Shown here: positions 54,044 through 63,535 of the stretch, piece after piece | Numbering within the stretch: position 1 is the stretch's first letter | Layout: each line of letters begins with the position of its first letter | From: DATFDN01 sp963756495 | GTDB lineage: Bacteria > Pseudomonadota > Alphaproteobacteria > Acetobacterales > Acetobacteraceae | NCBI GenBank assembly: GCA_963756495.1 | Contig: CAVWNS010000002.1 | Coordinates: 558,001 to 622,000, forward strand | DNA: 64,000 nucleotides | Reading direction: 5' to 3' | Notes under the pieces: model-generated | Told to the model about the DNA's origin: nothing | Database searches by the model: none | Seen by the model: only the letters and a program-made list of their open reading frames with translations | Program-made: the position numbers and the translations under genes

Positions 54044-54190
54044 TTACCCCACGACCCCGAGCCCGCGTAGCCGGTCGACCTCCGCCGCGTCGTAGCCGGC
54101 CTCGGCCAGCACCTCGGCGCTGTGTGCGCCCACCGTGGGCGCCATGCGCGGCGTGGTCTTGCGCTCGCCCTCGATATGGAACGGGCTCAT
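54044..54190 (-). pseudogene. CoA-transferase (CaiB/BaiF) C-terminal remnant
   Basis: Only the last ~48 residues remain: MSPFHIEGERKTTPRMAPTV then GAHSAEVLAEAGYDAAEVDR and LRGLGVVG. The PTVGAHSAEVLAEAGYD pattern is the family's C-terminus. The N-terminal ~350 residues are missing: the sequence breaks at 54190, ~48 bp before an IS5-type element. No upstream part is found elsewhere in the window. Confidence 0.75.
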
Positions 54191-54238
54191 ACCGTTATCC
54201 CTTCACGCTGGTAGTTTTAGCCCAATCCGGATCGCCCT

Positions 54239-55543
54239 TAGCAGGATGCGGAAAAACCCCTTGGCCAAACCGGGGCCGATTTGATCCCCTGCCACTGTCG
54301 CGAGGCAGAGGTGGCAAGGGATGCGAGGGACGGACCGTCAGACCGGCAAGTTGTTCAGCTACGCCAGCCCGGAGAGCCTGGTGCCACCGAACCACCCGTT
54401 GCGGGCGATCCGGCTGCTGGTAAACGCGGCGCTGGAGCGTCTGTCGCCGGCGTTTCAGGCGATCTATGCGCAGGGCGGCCGGCCGTCGATCCCGCCGGAG
54501 AAGCTGCTGCGGGCGTTGCTGCTACAAGCGCTGTTCTCGATCCGCTCGGAGCGGCAGCTGATGCAGCAGATCACGTACAACATGCTGTTCCGCTGGTTTG
54601 TTGGCTTGGCGATGGACGTGCCGATGTGGGACGTCACGGTGTTCACCAAGAACCGCGATCGGCTGCTGGAAGACGACATCGCCTGCGAGTTCCTGGCCGC
54701 AATCCTTGTCAGTCCGGAGGTGACGCCGCTGCTCTCGAGCGAGCATTTCTCGGTGGGTGGCACATTGGTCGAAGCCTGGGCGTCGAGGAAGAGCTTCCGC
54801 CCGAAGGACGGCAGCGGCGAGCCGCCGACCTCGGGTCGCAACGGAGAGCGGGACTTCCACGGCGAGAAGCGCAGCAACGAGACGCACGCCTCGACCACCG
54901 ATCCCGACGCGCGGTTGTTCAAGAAGTCGGCCGGGCAGTCATCCAGGCTGTGCCACATGGGGCATGTGGTGATGGAGAACAGGAATGGGTTGGTCGTGGC
55001 CACGGCAACGACCACCGCCCCCGGCACGGCGGAGCCAGAGGCGGCCATTGCTATGATCGAGACCCTCCCGGCCGGCTCGCATATCACGCTGGGCACTGAC
55101 AAGGCCTATGACACGCTCGACTTCGTCGCCGAGATGCGCCGGTTGGGCGTAACCCCGCATGCTACGCAGAACACCAAGGGTCGTCGCTCTGCCATCGATA
55201 ACCGCACCACGCGCCATGCCGGTTACGCAGTCAGCCTGCGCCTGCGCAAGCGCATCGAGGAAGTGTTCGGCTGGATCAAGACAGTGGGCGGTTTGCGCAA
55301 GACTCGCCCCCGCGGCACCGCGCGGGTCGGCTGGATGTTCACCTTCACCGCTGCCGCATATAATTTGGTGCGCATCCCGAAGCTGCTGACTGCTGCGGCG
55401 TAGTCATGCCCGGAATCTGTCCTGAGCCATGATTTTCGCCCGGCAGCACAGCCAGAACCGCCAAATTGACGTATCGAACGCGCCGCGTGCATTCGCAGAC
55501 CCAGGAAACGCTCACAATCGGGGCAGTTTTCCGCAACCTGCTA
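54239..55543 (+). mobile_element. IS5-family insertion sequence
   Basis: Ends are imperfect inverted repeats: left TAGCAGGATGCGGAAAA at 54239, right (reverse complement) TAGCAGGTTGCGGAAAA ending at 55543. Flanks read TTAG and CTAG, matching the Y-T-A-R target preference of IS5-type elements. Length ~1.3 kb with a single transposase. A solo copy of the same end lies at 63512-63532. Confidence 0.75.
54321..55403 (+). CDS. IS5-family DDE transposase
   Basis: A 360-aa intact transposase. It begins MRGTDRQTGKLFSYASPES, with a DUF772-type N-domain (PSIPPEKLLRALLLQALFS, RSERQLMQQITYNMLFRWFV). Catalytic-core segments: FSVGGTLVEAWASRKSF, LGTDKAYDTLDFV, and the final helix KRIEEVFGWIKTVGG with the last catalytic Glu. 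It is probably still active since no lesion is seen. Confidence 0.9.
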   Translation: MRGTDRQTGKLFSYASPESLVPPNHPLRAIRLLVNAALERLSPAFQAIYAQGGRPSIPPEKLLRALLLQALFSIRSERQLMQQITYNMLFRWFVGLAMDVPMWDVTVFTKNRDRLLEDDIACEFLAAILVSPEVTPLLSSEHFSVGGTLVEAWASRKSFRPKDGSGEPPTSGRNGERDFHGEKRSNETHASTTDPDARLFKKSAGQSSRLCHMGHVVMENRNGLVVATATTTAPGTAEPEAAIAMIETLPAGSHITLGTDKAYDTLDFVAEMRRLGVTPHATQNTKGRRSAIDNRTTRHAGYAVSLRLRKRIEEVFGWIKTVGGLRKTRPRGTARVGWMFTFTAAAYNLVRIPKLLTAAA

Positions 55544-55813
55544 GAGCCTTGTGTGGACGGCTCTCTCGCCGCAAGGGGGATTTGACATTTGGCGCCGCGG
55601 TCGGGTGGGGTCATGTGTTCGGCCTGTTGACGCGGTTCATGACCGCTGGCCCTGATGCAGTTCGCGGCTTGGCTCCCAATCGGTTTGGCGCGCTCGGAGG
55701 CGCAAGACTTTAAACGGGTTGTGCCAAGCCCCGGGTTCGACCGGTTTGCCATCACGTCGTCGCCCCCTCGCCCTGCCGGCCGTGCCGCTGGCCAGCCGGG
55801 ATCCTTTATGCCC

Positions 55814-56401
55814 TTAAGCGGCGCACGGTTGGGCCATGGCCGGCGCGCGATAGCCCTCGCCCCTGATCAGCAGCGCCCAGACGATCCGCGCCGTCTTGTT
55901 GGCCTGTGCCACGGACGCAAGCCGCGCCGGTCGCCGGTCGAGCACGCCACGGAGCCATGCCGTCTCTGGCGTGGTCTTGGTCCTGGCATGGCGGATGACC
56001 GCCGTCGCACCCAACACGAGCAACCGGCGCGTGCGGTGCAGCACCACCGCCTGCTGCTCAGCCGACTTCACCGGGACGAAGCGCATCGTCGGCCTTGTCA
56101 CCGCCTCGCAGATCGCCTCGGCGTCGGCCGCGTCGGTCTTGCCGCGCTTGATCTAAGGCTTCACATACGAGGCGGGCATCAGCCTCACCTCATGGCCAAG
56201 CGCCTTGATCTCTCGTGCCCAGTGATGGGCCGTGCCGCACGCCTCAATGCCGACCAGGCAAGGGGGCAGGCCCTTGAAAAAAGGTCAGCACCTCGGCGGC
56301 TGCAGCTTGCGGCGCAGCACGGCCTTGCCCGATGCATCGACCCCGTGCACCTGGAATACGCGCTTGGCGATGTCCAGATCGATCGTGGTAATCTCCGCCA
56401 C
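55814..56401 (-). pseudogene. IS110-family transposase remnant
   Basis: Starts at GTG 56401 with AEITTIDLDIAKRVFQVHGV (the D of the DEDD site), continues after frame changes near 56282 with FFKGLPPCLVGIEACGTAHH, carries a nonsense TAG near 56155 in YVKP-stop-IKRGKTDAADAEAI, then joins abruptly to the C-terminus LVLGATAVIRHARTKTTPE ... ASVAQANKTARIVWALLIRG. About 150 middle residues are missing. Clearly inactive. Confidence 0.8.
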
Positions 56402-56455
56402 TATGTAGCAGGCACACCTCACGGTTTTAGCACGGAGTTCGCCGCCGTTCCGTTG

Positions 56456-57025
56456 ATGCCTCACGCACTTGCACGCGAGGCATTCCCCGTGACCGAACAC
56501 GTTCTCTCCGGCCTGGTCAAACGCCGTTCCGAGCTGACGGGCGAAGCCGACACGCTGCGTGTGCGGCTCGCGCGGATCGGTACCGACCTGGGCCACCTCG
56601 ACGCGGTGATCCGACAGTTCGATCCCGACCACGACATTGCCGCCATTCGCCCGAGGCGCCCGCGTGGACCGGACTGCGCAAAGCGTGGAGAGATGAGCCG
56701 CTTGGACACCTCTAAAAACCCCTCCCGGCGCACCGCCGAACGCTGCTAAGTCTCTGATTTTACTGGGTGCAGGATCGCCGTCCGGACGTTTTTAGAGGTG
56801 TCCCGCTTCCTGTTGGGCGTGCTGCGGGAGGCGTCGGAGCCGGTCGCGACGGATGCGATCGTGCGACGGCTGATGGCGGACAGGAGGATGGACGGGGAGG
56901 ATCAGCGGCTCGTGCGGCAGGTTACTAAGCGGGTCGGGATGGCGTTGGGGCGGCAACGGAAGCTGGGCGTGGTCGGGTCGCAGGAAGGACCAGGGCAGTC
57001 ATGGTTGTGGCATATTTCCCGCTAA
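56456..57025 (+). pseudogene. Hypothetical island protein interrupted by a MITE
   Basis: With the 100-bp insertion at 56704-56803 and one copy of its CGCTT duplication removed, a continuous ~155-aa protein is restored: LSGLVKRRSELTGEADTLRV, LDAVIRQFDPDHDIAAIRPR, MSRFLLGVLREASEPVATDA, GMALGRQRKLGVVGSQEGPG, ending LWHISR. The first part is coiled-coil, the second a winged-helix-like domain. Similar proteins accompany mobile elements in alphaproteobacteria; the function is unknown. As it stands it is truncated. Confidence 0.7.
56704..56803 (+). mobile_element. 100-bp MITE, copy 1
   Basis: A 100-bp element with perfect 16-bp terminal inverted repeats (GGACACCTCTAAAAAC / GTTTTTAGAGGTGTCC) and no coding capacity. 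It is flanked by a 5-bp duplication, CGCTT. It is identical, base for base, to the element at 62505-62604 in the opposite orientation. The transposase that moves it is not in the window; its ends do not match the IS elements seen here. Confidence 0.9.
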
Positions 57026-57230
57026 AGCGGTTAAGCATTGCTATTCCGGTTTATTCACATGCGTCTGAGCAAGTCCAAGGTTCCAAATACGAGAAGCAGC
57101 GTTCCAGCGACTACGTTCAGGTAATGCAGCTCTGTCGGAGCAAGTTGAGTCGTGCTCTGACCATGATGCCCAGCACTACAGCGCAACCACTCCTTAAGGT
57201 ATGTACCTGCCCTGCCTGACCCAGCGCCTC

Positions 57231-58451
57231 TAGTGCTCCGTCATAGCTGATTTGAGGGGCCGTGCGTTCTGGCTTTGGCGGTGAAGCCATTGCCGGAGGC
57301 GTGCGATGAAGAAGTATCGGGTGACACTGACAGTGATGGAGCGCGAGGAGCTCGCGGCGCTGTTGTCGCGTGGCAAGGCGGATGTTCGCAAGCTCAAGCA
57401 CGCTCAGATGCTGCTCAAGGCCGACGCGGCGGAGGGTGGCCCGGCGGGGACGGACGAGCGGACCGCGGAGGCGGTCGGGATCGGGGTGGCCACGATAGAG
57501 CGGGTGCGGCGGCGCTTCGTGGAGGAGGGCCTGGCAGCCGCGCTGAGCCCGTATCGCGGGGGTAAGCGGGTCTATACGCGCGCACTCGACGGCGCGCAGG
57601 AGGCGCACCTCATTGCGCTGGCCTGCTCCGCGCCGCCGCAAGGGTGCGGGCGCTGGACCTTGCGCCTGCTGGCGCGGCGCATGGTCGAGTTGCAGCACAC
57701 CGACGCGCTCTCGCACGAAACGGTGCGCCAGACGCTCAAAAAAACGCCCTCAAGCCGCACCTGAGGCGGATGTGGTGCATCCCGCCGAAGCACTCGGCGG
57801 AGTTCGTCTTCCACATGGAAGACGTGCTGGAGGTCTACAGCCGTCCCTACGACGCGAAGCGGCCGGTGGTCTGCCTCGACGAGACTTTCAAGCAACTGGT
57901 CGGCGAAACGCGCGAACCCCTGCCGACACGGCCTGGCGCGGTTGAACGCTTCGACCACGTCTATGTTCGCAACGGCGTGGCCAGCCTGTTCCTCGCCACT
58001 GAGCCGCTCGCCGGCTGGCGGCATGTGGCCGTGACCGAGCACCGCCGCCGCGGCGACTGGGCCAGCTTCGTGCGCGACCTGCTCGAGGGGCCATACCATG
58101 ACGCCGAGCGCGTGGTGCTGGTCATGGACCAGCTCAACACTCACTCGCTCGCCAGCCTCTACGAGGCGTTCCCGCCCGAGGAGGCCAGGCGCCTGGCCGA
58201 GCGCATTGAACTCCACCACACGCCCAAGCATGGATCGTGGCTCAACATGGCCGAAATCGAGTTCAGCGCGCTAGCGCGGCAATGCCTCGCTCGCCGCATC
58301 GCCCAGCACGAGACGCTCCGCCGCCACGTCGCGCAATGGGAGGACCAGCGCAACGCCGGGCAAGCCAAGGTCAACTGGCACTTCACCACCGGCCAGGCCC
58401 GCACCAAACTCCGAAGCCTCTACCCATCACTTGATGACTGACAAAATACTA
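57231..58451 (+). mobile_element. IS630-family insertion sequence
   Basis: ~1.22 kb element. The left end TAGTGCTCCGTCA and the right end (reverse complement) TAGTATTTTGTCA share TAGT...TGTCA, and the TA at each border fits the IS630 target. Carries one transposase made by frameshifting. Confidence 0.7.
57306..58441 (+). CDS. IS630 transposase with -1 programmed frameshift
   Basis: Two overlapping frames form one transposase. The first (57306-57764) has the helix-turn-helix part (TAEAVGIGVATIERVRRRFV). The second gives the DDE core: VVCLDETFKQLVG, VLVMDQLNTHSLASLYEAF, HHTPKHGSWLNMAEIEFSAL (final Glu). They meet at CTCAAAAAAACGCC (57735-57748), an A7 slippery run; a -1 shift there reads LKKNALKPHLRRMW. 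This is the normal expression mode of many IS630 elements, not damage. Confidence 0.9.
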
Positions 58452-58512
58452 GGCCGCTTCCTACAGCATCGGGAACAGGCGCCCCCTCTTCGGCCGGATC
58501 GGCCAATGGAAG

Positions 58513-58977
58513 TTACGACAGTCGGAGAGAACTAACCTTTGATGACATCCAAGCCAATACGCCAAGTCCTAGAGCGGAAACGCCGCAGGCAATGACGGTG
58601 ATGATTCTGTCGTTTATGATAGGCGTTGCGATCACAAGTCCAACTGCGACCAACTCGGCAGTTACACACGACACAAATGCGGGGCGAACCCACCTTGGGA
58701 GGCGCAGACGCTCCCTAGCAATGTCGCCGGGCTTTTCTTTCCCGGACGACACCTCAGAGTTGGAAATTTGTTTCTGATTGAGCGCACCGTCAAATCTGAC
58801 CGTTGCACTCGACCGCCTCGGGCTGTCGTGGAAGTTGGCTTGAATAAGCCGAACACTCGGTCGCTTGGTGCGTTCAAATGTAATCTCGTACGGTTCCGTT
58901 TCTTCCACGTCATTGACCGTGGCCCACGGCTTCCAGTCGGCGTGTCCGCCGTCAAGGCGGATGTATGTGTCACTCAT
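58513..58977 (-). CDS. Hypothetical membrane protein
   Basis: A 154-aa protein with a soluble N-half (YIRLDGGHADWKPWATVNDV) and two C-terminal helices (FVSCVTAELVAVGLVIATPI, IITVIACGVSALGLGVLAWM). It overlaps the preceding gene by eight bases. Base composition is lower in GC than the backbone, in line with acquired DNA. No family recognised. Confidence 0.6.
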   Translation of the reverse strand: MSDTYIRLDGGHADWKPWATVNDVEETEPYEITFERTKRPSVRLIQANFHDSPRRSSATVRFDGALNQKQISNSEVSSGKEKPGDIARERLRLPRWVRPAFVSCVTAELVAVGLVIATPIINDRIITVIACGVSALGLGVLAWMSSKVSSLRLS

Positions 58978-59574
58978 TGGCTTCCTCCCCTGGCATTACG
59001 ACCTCTTTTTTCGGGTTGTTTTCTATATCCTGCTTCGTTAATTCAGCTTTCTTGAGAGCATCTTGGCACGCCTCTTGCAGCCGTAGAATGTCGGCTCTGT
59101 CCATTGAGACCGTAAGGCTCGTCTGATCTCCTGCCGGATTTACGTAATCCAACCTCAGTGTCTGTGTGATCACTGAGCCCACGATAGCGGTCCGCTCCTG
59201 ATTGATGACTGGACGCGTGCCAGTCAGTATGCGCGCGCCCGCGAACATCTGCGCAAATCATATGTAAGATCAATAGCTTTGGCGGTGTAGAAGACCGTTT
59301 CGCTGTCAAGCAGTCGGATGACAACGTCCCGACAAGCTGCCCAACTGGCAAGTTGCTCCCTGGTCCAACCCGCGCTAGACAGCGCCGCGCTAACACTCTC
59401 AGCAACTTGAGACGACGAAACAAAATAGCGTCGCGCTGTAGCCGCCAGTCCGAACAAGACTCTGCATAATTGCTCGGAGTTTACGTCGCCCACGACTTTA
59501 GAGATGATCGACTGCACGCTGCCGCGCTTGATCGTGGGCATCGCTGATCGAATGGCAAGCACCACGCGCCCCAA
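58970..59574 (-). CDS. Hypothetical protein, split by a frameshift
   Basis: Two frames read as one ~200-aa protein. The first (59574-59224) has GSVQSIISKVVGDVNSEQLC, ESVSAALSSAGWTREQLAS and KAIDLTYDLR. The second (59248-58970) has MFAGARILTGTRPVINQE, GSVITQTLRLDYVNPAGDQ, SMDRADILRLQEACQDALKK. A one-base shift near 59240 joins them. The joined form (KA-DLSYD then ARILTDIRPVF-like) resembles a recurring uncharacterised family in defence or mobile islands. The start may lie slightly upstream (codons DDLSAICDVGEEKLG are open to ~59620). Alternatively the two are coupled genes. Confidence 0.55.
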
Positions 59575-59891
59575 CTTCTCTTCGCCAACGTCGCAAATGG
59601 CGGAGAGATCGTCTAGTTAAGTCTTCGACAGCCTCAGGGCCGGCAGAGGCATTTCAGCCTGATGCCCTTTTCTGTGAGAATGAGAGGTTGTCCCACCAAT
59701 TCGCTTCGGACAGTCACCCAATCAGGAAGCTGTCTCCATTATCCTGGGGATTACATGTGGACAACCCTTCCCGGCCTGTGGACAACGTCTTCGGACAAAC
59801 CTCTTGCTCTGTGCATAGCGGGCAACCTGGGGATAACCGGTTTCCCAATTAGGGGATGGCACGGAAAATGCAATACCACTACTAGGGTGTC
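59575..59891. other. Intergenic region with DnaA-box-like repeats
   Basis: No gene beyond a possible N-terminal extension of the neighbour. Between 59739 and 59836 are two copies of TGTGGACAA (59756, 59777), one mismatch from the DnaA box, plus TGGGGATAA (59828) and TTATCCTGGGGA. This may be a replication-origin remnant of an integrated plasmid, or chance. Confidence 0.35.
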
Positions 59892-60854
<963 letters not shown>

Positions 60855-60965
60855 CGGGAAAGCCTCAACCTGTTTGGCTGAGGTCAAACATAATGGCTTA
60901 TTTAGCCGGTGTCAACCCGTATAGCCGACCTTGACTAAAAGAGTTTGTGAGGGTATGGCTGCCCC

Positions 60966-61217
60966 ATGTTGTCTCCAGAACAGTGCCGCGCGGCACGGGC
61001 TTGGTTGGGATGGGCACAGGACGATCTGGCGAAGCGCGCCAAGGTCGGCCTGAGCACCCTCAAAGACTTTGAGGGTGGCAAGCGGGCGCCCATGCGGAAC
61101 AATCTGGAAGCCATCCAACACGCGATCGAGGCGGCCGGGTTGCGGTTGGCTTTCCGGGAGGATGGCAGCGCGCTCGGTATCATGGCTGGCGCGTCACAAG
61201 AAACCGAGCTCCGGTGA
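60966..61217 (+). CDS. XRE-family HTH regulator
   Basis: An 83-aa protein that is almost wholly a Cro/C1 helix-turn-helix: CRAARAWLGWAQDDLAKRAK, VGLSTLKDFEGGKRAPMRNN, LEAIQHAIEAAGLRLAF. It overlaps the HNH gene by four bases (GTGA). Small XRE proteins of this type often repress their own operon or neutralise a partner. Confidence 0.88.
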   Translation: MLSPEQCRAARAWLGWAQDDLAKRAKVGLSTLKDFEGGKRAPMRNNLEAIQHAIEAAGLRLAFREDGSALGIMAGASQETELR

Positions 61218-61732
61218 ACCAAACGAATTCACTAGGGGATGGGCGCCCACCAATACCGGCCGACGTCCGCCGCCGCGTTCTCGTCGAGGCCGGGCACCGC
61301 TGCGCTATTCCCACTTGCAGGTATATCGAAGTCGATATCCATCACATTGTCCCTTGGGCGCAATGTCAGGCGCACGAGTATAACAACCTCATCGCCCTCT
61401 GCCCGAATTGCCACAGGCGCGCCGACCGAGGGGAGATTGATCGTAAATCCATTCGGCTCTACAAGTTCAATCTTCGCTTCGCTCACGACAAATTCTCCCA
61501 ACTGGAGATGGATATTCTGTTCGAGCTGTACTTAGGTCCGAGGGACCAAGGCATCCAGTGGCCGCGCCTGCTGCTCGTGCTCTTAAAGAGAGTTCTTGAA
61601 GCAGGGTATATCACTATCCACCGGATGCCGGGTACCATTAAAGCCTTCGGGGCGCCCATCACCGCAGACGTTCTTGCCATGACCGACAAGGGGCGCGCCT
61701 TCATTCAGGACTTGGGAACACACGAACTATAG
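61214..61732 (+). CDS. HNH endonuclease
   Basis: A 172-aa protein with an HNH nuclease fold: VRRRVLVEAGHRCAIPTCRY (first Cys pair), EVDIHHIVPWAQCQAHEYNN (His-His metal/catalytic pair), LIALCPNCHRRADRGEIDRK (second Cys pair and final His). The C-terminal half (LEMDILFELYLGP, VLEAGYITIHRMPGTIK, VLAMTDKGRAFIQDLG) looks like a winged helix. GTG start couples it to the XRE gene. Confidence 0.88.
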   Translation: MNQTNSLGDGRPPIPADVRRRVLVEAGHRCAIPTCRYIEVDIHHIVPWAQCQAHEYNNLIALCPNCHRRADRGEIDRKSIRLYKFNLRFAHDKFSQLEMDILFELYLGPRDQGIQWPRLLLVLLKRVLEAGYITIHRMPGTIKAFGAPITADVLAMTDKGRAFIQDLGTHEL

Positions 61733-61937
61733 TCCGCACGGGAGCAACAAGGACCGGCGCCTCACGTTCTCTCTCCCGTGAGGTGTGCCTGCTACATAAT
61801 GGCGCAGGGATCAGGCTGGCTGTCCGCGGCAGCGGATAAGATTGGCGAGTGCGGGCACTCGCGCATGCTGGTCGATGCCGATCCGGTCACCGAGATAATC
61901 CCAGAACGCGATACCGAGCTTGGCGCGGGTATGCATT

Positions 61938-61963
61938 AGACTGAGAAATGAGACTGAGAAATG
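61938..61963 (+). repeat. 13-bp tandem duplication
   Basis: AGACTGAGAAATG occurs twice back to back. It shifts the frame of the IS66-like transposase near its C-terminus, so it arose after the gene was functional. Confidence 0.8.
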
Positions 61964-62504
61964 CGTCACGGCAGTCGCGACCGGCATCGCTGTGGGTGCC
62001 GCCGCTGATCTTGCGTTTGGTGACGTGGCAGCGGATGTCGCGTTCGGAGCCATTGGTGTGTAGTGGGATTTCCGGTCGGTCGAGCACCATCAGCAATTCG
62101 GGCTTGTTGGCATGCAGCCGCTCGAGCAGGCGATCGAGGGTGACGAAGCCGCTTATACACCAGCCGTTCGGCATGCACCCAGCACCATGCGTGCCGGCCG
62201 ACCGCGAACTGGCCTGCGTCATCGCTGACAATCACCGCGTCCTGCAGGAAGCCGTGCGCCATCACCGCACCCCACAGCGCGCCTTCCGGGGCGATACACA
62301 CCGGGTCGGGTGTGACCTGCAATTCGCTGACGCCGAGATGCCGCAATGGGCCTGCCAGGCCGCCTGGTCGACGAAGCGGGTTTGCGGCTCGGCCGCCAGA
62401 CGGCTGATCACCGGCGCGGCGAGCGAGCGGTGGCGCCTGTGGGCCAGGGCCGCCTCGTTGATTACGTAGTCGTCGTGGCCGGCGCGCAGCAGATCGAGGA
62501 AGTT

Positions 62505-62604
62505 GGACACCTCTAAAAACGTCCGGACGGCGATCCTGCACCCAGTAAAATCAGAGACTTAGCAGCGTTCGGCGGTGCGCCGGGAGGGGTTTTTAGAGGT
62601 GTCC
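62505..62604 (-). mobile_element. 100-bp MITE, copy 2
   Basis: Reverse complement of the element at 56704-56803, with no differences over 100 bp. It is inserted in the IS66-like transposase with an AGTT duplication on both sides; removing element and duplication restores the SRLNFLDLL reading frame. Confidence 0.9.
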
Positions 62605-63454
62605 AGTTGAGCCGGCTCTTGGAGGCCCGCGTGCCGAACCAGGTGAAGCCGTCGTTGCCGATCTGCGTGCAAAAGCCGTTGCGGCCGGCGTGTCGCGCGC
62701 CGGTGTCGTCTACCGTGATCCAGGACGCCGTCTGCAACCCCGCCCGCAGCAGGTCACGGCTTTCGGCGAGGAAATCGTCCTGGCGGTCGAGCAACAGCCG
62801 CATCACCTGGCGCTTGGAGATGCTGAGACCGAGCGCGCGCAACTGCGCGGTGAGCCGCTCGACAGTCACTTGGCCCTGGTGATGCTGCAGCAACACGAAG
62901 CGGCGCAGCTCTGGTCCGAAGTGTCCGACGAGGCCCCCCGGCAGCGGCGCCAGCACTGTCTGCCCATCCGGCGTCACCCAGCGTTCGCGGCGGTAGCGGG
63001 TCACCTGGGCGCGCAGCACCAGATCCTGCACGACGAAGGTGTCGTGCCCTTTGAACCGCGCGCCCGCCGGCACGTCAGCCCGCACCACCCGGTCCTCGAC
63101 GCTGACCCGCGGCGCCGACTTGCCACCCCCCGCTTGCCGTGGCGCAGCGGCTTCGGCGTCGTCGCGTGATCCATGCCGCTCGGCTTGATGTCGGGGCGGC
63201 CTTTCAGCCCTTCAATCGCGCGATCTCCTCGCGCTGCTCCGTCACCACACGCTTCAGCTCGGCAACCGCGCCAAGCAGTCCGATCACCAGAGTTTCGAGT
63301 TCGGCCCGCGAACCATTCGCAAGATCGCTGGGAGCGGACATACCCAGAGCGAAGCATACCCGACCGCGTCAGGGGAACCCCAAAAATGCAGCCCGCCCGG
63401 GGTTTTGCCCCGCTTACTGTGCAACCATGCAAGTTCCTGGAATCAAAGGCGTGG

Positions 63455-63476
63455 ATGGTCGGCCTTCGCCGACCAT
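63455..63476. repeat. REP-like palindrome
   Basis: ATGGTCGGC-CTTC-GCCGACCAT, a perfect 9-bp stem, within GTGGATGGTCGGCC...CCATGACG. This core is the layout of dispersed extragenic palindromes of alphaproteobacteria (GGATGGCCGG...CCATGACG type). No gene is present from 63342 to 63535. Confidence 0.6.
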
Positions 63477-63511
63477 GACGGGCCATTGGAACTGACCGTT
63501 GCTTGAACAAT

Positions 63512-63532
63512 GCTTTTCCCGCAGCCTGCTAG
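63512..63532 (-). repeat. Solo IS5-type end
   Basis: Reverse complement reads CTAGCAGGCTGCGGGAAAAG, matching the ends of the IS5 element at 54.2-55.5 kb at most positions. No second end or transposase is near, so it is a scar or a fragment. It abuts the methyltransferase remnant's stop. Confidence 0.5.
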
Positions 63533-63535
63533 AAC

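Larger units (their letters stand above)
61811..63341 (-). pseudogene. IS66-like DDE transposase, multiply broken
   Basis: ATG at 63341 opens SDLANGSRAELETLVIGLLG and VTEQREEIARLKGLKGRPD. A shift in a G/C run at ~63125 leads to VVRADVPAGARFKGHDTFVV, SASWITVDDTGARHAGRNGF-type core (TASWITVDDTGARHAGRNGF, first Asp). A MITE at 62505-62604 splits SRLN from FLDLLRAGHDDYVINEAALA. Later shifts near 62345 and 62160 precede ERDIRCHVTKRKISGGTHSD (last Glu). A 13-bp tandem duplication at 61938 offsets the C-terminus, HTRAKLGIAFWDYLGDRIGI. Inactive. The IS66 label rests on the general ERDIR/K-R-K-ISGG tail. Confidence 0.75.

Noticed and set aside
55712..55755. A GGGTTCGACC stretch resembling a tRNA T-arm
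   Set aside because: No matching acceptor, D or anticodon arms can be folded around it.
57026..57230. A 72-codon frame (57001-57219) left of the IS630 element
   Set aside because: No ribosome-binding site, no recognisable pattern, and it runs off the end of the interrupted island gene; treated as non-coding.
57735..57764. IS630 transposase as a frameshifted pseudogene
   Set aside because: The break sits exactly on an A7 slippery run typical of programmed frameshifting and both parts are otherwise intact.
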